A DNA stretch of 64,000 nucleotides, taken from positions 18,846,501 through 18,910,500 of the forward strand of contig NC_064621.1 of NCBI RefSeq assembly GCF_023898315.1, written 5' to 3'. Source of the DNA: Schistocerca nitens (lineage: Eukaryota; Arthropoda; Insecta; Orthoptera; Acrididae). The position numbers and the translations under genes are program-made. This document shows, one piece after another, positions 60,219 to 64,000 of this stretch; position 1 is the stretch's first letter; every line of letters begins with the position of its first letter. The notes beneath the pieces are model-generated. The model was given only the letters and a program-made list of their open reading frames with translations, had not been told where the DNA came from and made no database searches.

Positions 60219-60378
60219 ATGGATGGAAGTGAGCAGGAGAGCACAAATTCCGAACTGTCGGACAGCTGGATGGTAATAAATGATACTGCAACAGATAAGA
60301 CTAAGGATAACGGAACACCTTCCGACGGAAGCGATGGTGAATCCGTGGAAGTCATCGACCAAGAGGAGTGTGATGAAG
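60219..60378 (+). CDS. Possible first coding exon of an unknown host gene
   Basis: An ATG at 60,219 opens 53 codons plus one base up to a good splice-donor-like sequence, GAAG|GTACG, at 60,378/60,379. The peptide is acidic and polar, begins MDGSEQESTNSELSDSWMVI and has Ser/Asp/Glu-rich stretches (DGSDGESVEVIDQEE). The WMVI tetrapeptide preceded by acidic/Ser residues fits the loose LC3-interacting motif W-x-x-I. It does not look like any transposon protein and its base composition differs from the LINE relic that follows. I do not recognise the gene. It may also be chance: no acceptor or second exon is visible here. Confidence 0.35.
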
Positions 60379-60519
60379 GTACGACTTTAGGAATATATTG
60401 TCATGCTTTGTTGTCAGAGTAACAGTATGATTCCCAGATTAACGTTGGTATCAGTCATCCGATAAGTAACTGTCAAATCATCCATGTAATTGCTGTCATT
60501 CTGATCTTAAGCCGGAAGA

Positions 60520-60655
60520 ATTGTTTGATGCAGCTCTATACATCAGTCTATCCTGTTCAAAACCATACATTTGTGCGTAACTACAGCAATTACATACATT
60601 TGTGCCTGAGTTCTGTATTCAAGCCCTGGTGTACCTCTACAAATTCCCCTTATCG

Positions 60656-60706
<51 letters not shown>

Positions 60707-61860
60707 CCCCTTCCCCCATTACGTAGTTGCCAATTCCTTGATGTCACATTAGGCATGTGCCATAAATTTATTTTCTTCCCAGGCCAATTCGATACTTCCT
60801 CATTAATTACCATTAGCTATCTGACCATCAGCAATCCTATGTAAGGAACCACATTTCGAAAGCTTCGAGACCTATTATTTTTTTTTCTTTTCTTTGCTGT
60901 TTATGGCCCACATTTCACTTTCATTCAAAGCCACACTCCACACAAATACCTCCTACCTTCCTAACACCTAGGCCCTACATAGCAATTAAATTTGGTGTTA
61001 ATAGATTTTAAAGTACACTATAAATGTAGATTTTCCTTTCTTTAGTGTTTGCTCTGTGGTAAGTCATAGGGTCAGTATTGCTTCTTGTGCTCCTACATTT
61101 CACCGATACCCAAGCTGCTTTTTTCATTTGGCCAGATTATATCGGTCTTGCCATTCTTGTATAAGTAATTGATGTTAATATTTTGTAGCCAAGACTTACT
61201 AAACTGATTGTTTGGTAGTGTTCACACCAGTCCACAGCTGCCATGTATTGAATTGGGATTATTATATTCTTCTTGAAGTCTGATGGTATTTTTTCTATAC
61301 CATGAACCTTGTATACCAGGTAGAACAATTTTGTCATCGTATGTTGTCTAGAGACCTCTGAGAGAATATCGTCCATTCCAGGTAGGGGTCATGTTTCAAC
61401 TTAGGTCTTTCAGGGTTTCATCAAATTCCTCTCATAGCATAATTTTTCCCGTCCCATCTACTGCATCTCATTTAATAATATTGGCTTAGTCCTCCTGTAT
61501 ATTCCTATTATCTCTTCTTTGCTTAGTTCTGGATTGCTTTCTGAGCTTTAGTATTCACTTGTCTCCAAACAGTTCTTTAATTTTCTTACAGATGGCATCT
61601 ATCTTTCTCTTGGTGATGCAGGCTTGTGCAGCCTTGCATTTTTTCTTTGCCATCCCTGGTTTGCCATTTTGCACTTTTTGTGTTTCATTTATTAAACCTT
61701 TTGAGAGAGCCAGAGTCTCAAAGATGATAAGACATATATGTAGGACTATTCCCCTTTTGTGTGCAATTATATTTTCCCATATCATACATTCTATATCTTC
61801 TATATTATCCAAGGATTTGTAGTGAGCCTTGTCTTTTTACTTAAGTGAACCACTTCAGGG
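60520..61860 (-). mobile_element. Old RTE-like LINE relic
   Basis: Same family as 2,702-4,068 and 14,394-16,687, much more diverged. The 3' end resembles 'tttgatgcagctct' at about 60,528. 61,137-61,376 retains the RT start (LFYLVYKVHGIEKIPSDFKK, then IIIPI). 61,555-61,812 retains the linker before RT. No intact frame. It would lie in the first intron if the exon at 60,219 is real. Confidence 0.75.
60661..60702 (+). repeat. (CT)n microsatellite
   Basis: About 42 bp of CT repeats inside the old LINE relic. Confidence 0.95.
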
Positions 61861-61870
61861 GGATTCCAAT

Positions 61871-62274
61871 GTCACGGGTGGGACAGTTGCACTACGTTTT
61901 TCAACAGTCAGATGCTGATATAACATGAAGTATAAATAGAAATAAAGTAAAAATTGACTGGTTGGCTTACAAATAATTGTTTTACTTTCCCTTTAAATCT
62001 GAATGTCAGAAGTTTACAAATTGAGCTGTTATTCATCTTTAAAACTTTGTCACGGGTGGGACAGCAAATAGACGTAGCATTGAATAACCACCAACATTTT
62101 AGAAGAATTCTGTGGTTTATGCACTTATTTTCTTTTGAAAATATTGAATTCACATTAAGAAAACAACTCTCTACATGACATAATATCAATAAATATTAGA
62201 TTAGTAATACTTACTTACAATAATTGCAATCAAAGACTGTCACAAGTGGGACAAGGAATTGTCACGGGTGGGAC
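61871..62274 (+). repeat. Four copies of a 14-bp motif GTCACGGGTGGGAC
   Basis: Exact copies at 61,871-61,884, 62,049-62,062 and 62,261-62,274, and a two-mismatch copy (GTCACAAGTGGGAC) at 62,239-62,252. All have the same orientation. The surroundings are strongly AT rich, so the GC-rich motif stands out. They lie downstream of the gene-like relic at 62,472-64,000. Confidence 0.9.
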
Positions 62275-62471
62275 TCATGTGAAGTAAAATATTTTTTTTT
62301 TATTTAAACTGATTTTATTATGTCAGTTAGCTATGAATCAGTAATAATTTTGTAGAACATTTTTGTTGCTTATAAATAATATAAATTTTGGTATAGTATT
62401 AGTTTACAGTTCTGAGTACTTAATTATTTCACTTGAAGAATGCACCACTTTGAAAAAATACACTTGGCCTC
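62275..62471. other. AT-rich spacer
   Basis: Non-coding AT-rich sequence between the motif cluster and the coding relic, probably 3' flank of the latter. Confidence 0.5.
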
Positions 62472-64000
62472 TCACCCACTTTCGAAAATGTCTAAATTGC
62501 CAGGAAACTCATAATATAAGGTGTCCCTAACATGTTTGACTTTTGGATTCGGGAGAATAGCAAGAACTTGTTTAAACTCTATGTAGGATACATCCTCCTC
62601 GTCAGCTTTAAATACCTTTGCTGAGTCCCCAACAGATCGCATACACATAATCTGTATTTCCCCATTGTCTTCTACACTTCTCTGTGCAATTGCAGCATAT
62701 CTGTATGTAGTGGATTTCTTTTTTGCAGTTTGGAACTCAACTAAAATAAATGTTCCTGGCATGATTTGTTCCACAGCTGGTTCTGAACCTGTAACTTCTT
62801 GGGAATTGGATGTCAACAGGACATCAGGATATGATTCCTCATCACTCATCTCAGAATCTGTGTAGATTAGTGAATATATGTTGGGTGAAAGTGGGAAAAC
62901 CTCCACTTTCTCTAAATCTGATTTTAGGAAAGTTCTACCACATACTAGGTTACAGGTATTGTAACTGTTGAAGTAATGCTTGCTGCGAATATCTTTTATT
63001 TTTTTAACAACTTTCCAGCGGCCATCCAGAAGGTCTCTGTTTTCATCAATATGATCTTTTGTCAGAAGAAGAAAGTTTATTCCAGAAACAGATGATTTGG
63101 CACAGTCTAAAAACTCCTGTGCATTGCTGATGATGACTTTTCTTTGCTTAACTTTATTCCAAACAGCCCTTTTTGTTACAGCTCCAATGCCATCCACTGC
63201 ACCTTTCCCATGTGATGTTGCAAAGAAAATCCATTCTCCAGACACTCCAAAGTCTTGCATCATGTAGCAGAGGTTAGAAATGGTGAATTTGTTCTTAAAT
63301 TGACCTGCGCAACCATCAGAAAAAATTCGTATCGAGGTCAAATTGGGAAGCTCTTGTTTCAGCTTACTTATTACACTCTTCAAACATGCATAAACTTGAG
63401 TACTTGTCGTGGCACAGTTCATCGCTCACAATTGCAAATGACTGTAGCCCTTTTTTCATCCAAACACAAATAGTGACCACTGTAATCTGTGTATGACTCC
63501 AGTGGACACTTTGTATCTCATCTTGTGCCAGTGCTACATAGTTTTCTGCAAAATCTATTTGCAATATCACTTCATCATCACTAACTGATGCTTTCAGTCT
63601 TGAAAGCTCCAGATTGCATCCTTTTGACAAAGAAGTGCTCTTTGAATGTTTTTAGTTGAGACTGATGTTCAGAGAGAGCTTCACAAAGTGTTCCACTGGT
63701 AGTAGTCTGTTTAGGGTGACACTCATGTTCGGTCTATTTTCTCCAAGATATTATGTCATACAAATCAAACTTTCCATCTATTAATGTGTGTAAATTCATG
63801 ATGCATTTCTTGCATTGACTTGTCATGCATATTTCACTTTCTACATCACAGCAAACAAGATTCATAAGGTGAGTGTGAGTAGCAGGGATACTAGCTATTT
63901 CTTTGTGAATGGCTTCAATGATGAAGTTGAAGTTAGCATGATATCTGCACACACATACATTGTGAGGCATTTGAGATGTTAGAACAACATTTTTAGGCCG
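62472..64000 (-). pseudogene. Unclassified RNase-H-fold-like (transposase-like) gene, broken and partial
   Basis: Read on the minus strand from the window edge. 63,734-63,970: Cys/His-rich region (MPHNVCVCRYHANFNFIIEA, LVCCDVE, CMTSQCKKCIMN) that could bind zinc. 63,364-63,630: VILQIDFAENYVALAQDEIQ, a first acidic motif. 62,472-63,422 (316 codons): IRIFSDGCAGQFKNKFTISN (second acidic motif, D-G-x-x-x-Q-F-K-N), then FFATSHGKGAVDGIGAVTKR, and a C-terminal part MPGTFILVEFQTAKKKSTTY with YYEFPGNLDIF at the end. I have seen such proteins annotated as uncharacterised in many insects and cnidarians. The D...D pattern and repeat-rich setting suggest a DDE-type transposase or a domesticated one. Frame breaks lie near 63,600 and 63,400. 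The gene continues beyond the window. Confidence 0.6.

Overview
This is a eukaryotic window that is almost entirely mobile DNA. It has no bacterial-style operons, tRNA or rRNA genes, or CRISPR arrays, and only one weak candidate for a host exon. The mix of elements points to an arthropod with a very large genome: tRNA-derived SINEs, RTE-, R1- and CR1-like LINEs, Ty3/Gypsy elements, a Penelope-like element with hammerhead motifs, and Tc1/mariner elements. From memory of these SINE and LTR families I would guess an orthopteran, most likely a locust or grasshopper (Schistocerca-like). That is an inference; no database was searched.

Layout. 1-4,858: a frame-broken small-heat-shock-protein relic, a CR1-like LINE scrap and an RTE-like LINE scrap, all on the minus strand. 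4,859-11,504: a solo-LTR-like sequence split by a young Ty3/Gypsy element, Gypsy-1 (5,036-11,159). Gypsy-1 has two 215-bp LTRs that look identical, a 4-bp target duplication, a gag with one frame break, an apparent -1 frameshift site and an intact 1,333-codon pol. About 11,880-13,310: the RT-RNase H part of a decayed Gypsy element, Gypsy-3, on the minus strand.

13,560-47,290 is a nest of insertions. A decayed R1-like LINE on the plus strand is split by a 5'-truncated RTE-like LINE (14,394-16,687), a 21.7-kb LTR element called Gypsy-2 (16,850-38,532, minus), a SINE, a CR1-like LINE that carries a SINE dimer, and an apparently intact Tc1 transposon (43,642-45,063). Gypsy-2 is in turn split by a mariner-type transposon, a SINE, a nearly full-length RTE-like LINE, a Penelope-like element (itself split by a SINE) and a deleted Gypsy derivative. 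Most of these insertions have readable target-site duplications, so their order can be worked out. The gag-protease part of a Gypsy element lies at 48.1-49.5 kb in the same orientation as Gypsy-3, so the R1-like LINE may itself sit inside Gypsy-3.

49.5-57.2 kb: a degenerate ITm transposase, then a K02A2.6-like Gypsy element (Gypsy-4) with diverged LTRs; the whole block is flanked by inverted copies of another repeat. 57-59.4 kb: microsatellites with a patchwork of short duplications and a LINE relic. 60,219-60,378: a possible first coding exon of a host gene, followed by an old LINE relic. 61.87-64 kb: four copies of a 14-bp motif next to a frame-broken, RNase-H-fold-like gene with acidic motifs that runs off the window end.

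No genes here form an operon or pathway. The biological content is the transposons' own machinery (capsid, protease, reverse transcriptase, integrase, transposases, self-cleaving RNA motifs) and their layered history.
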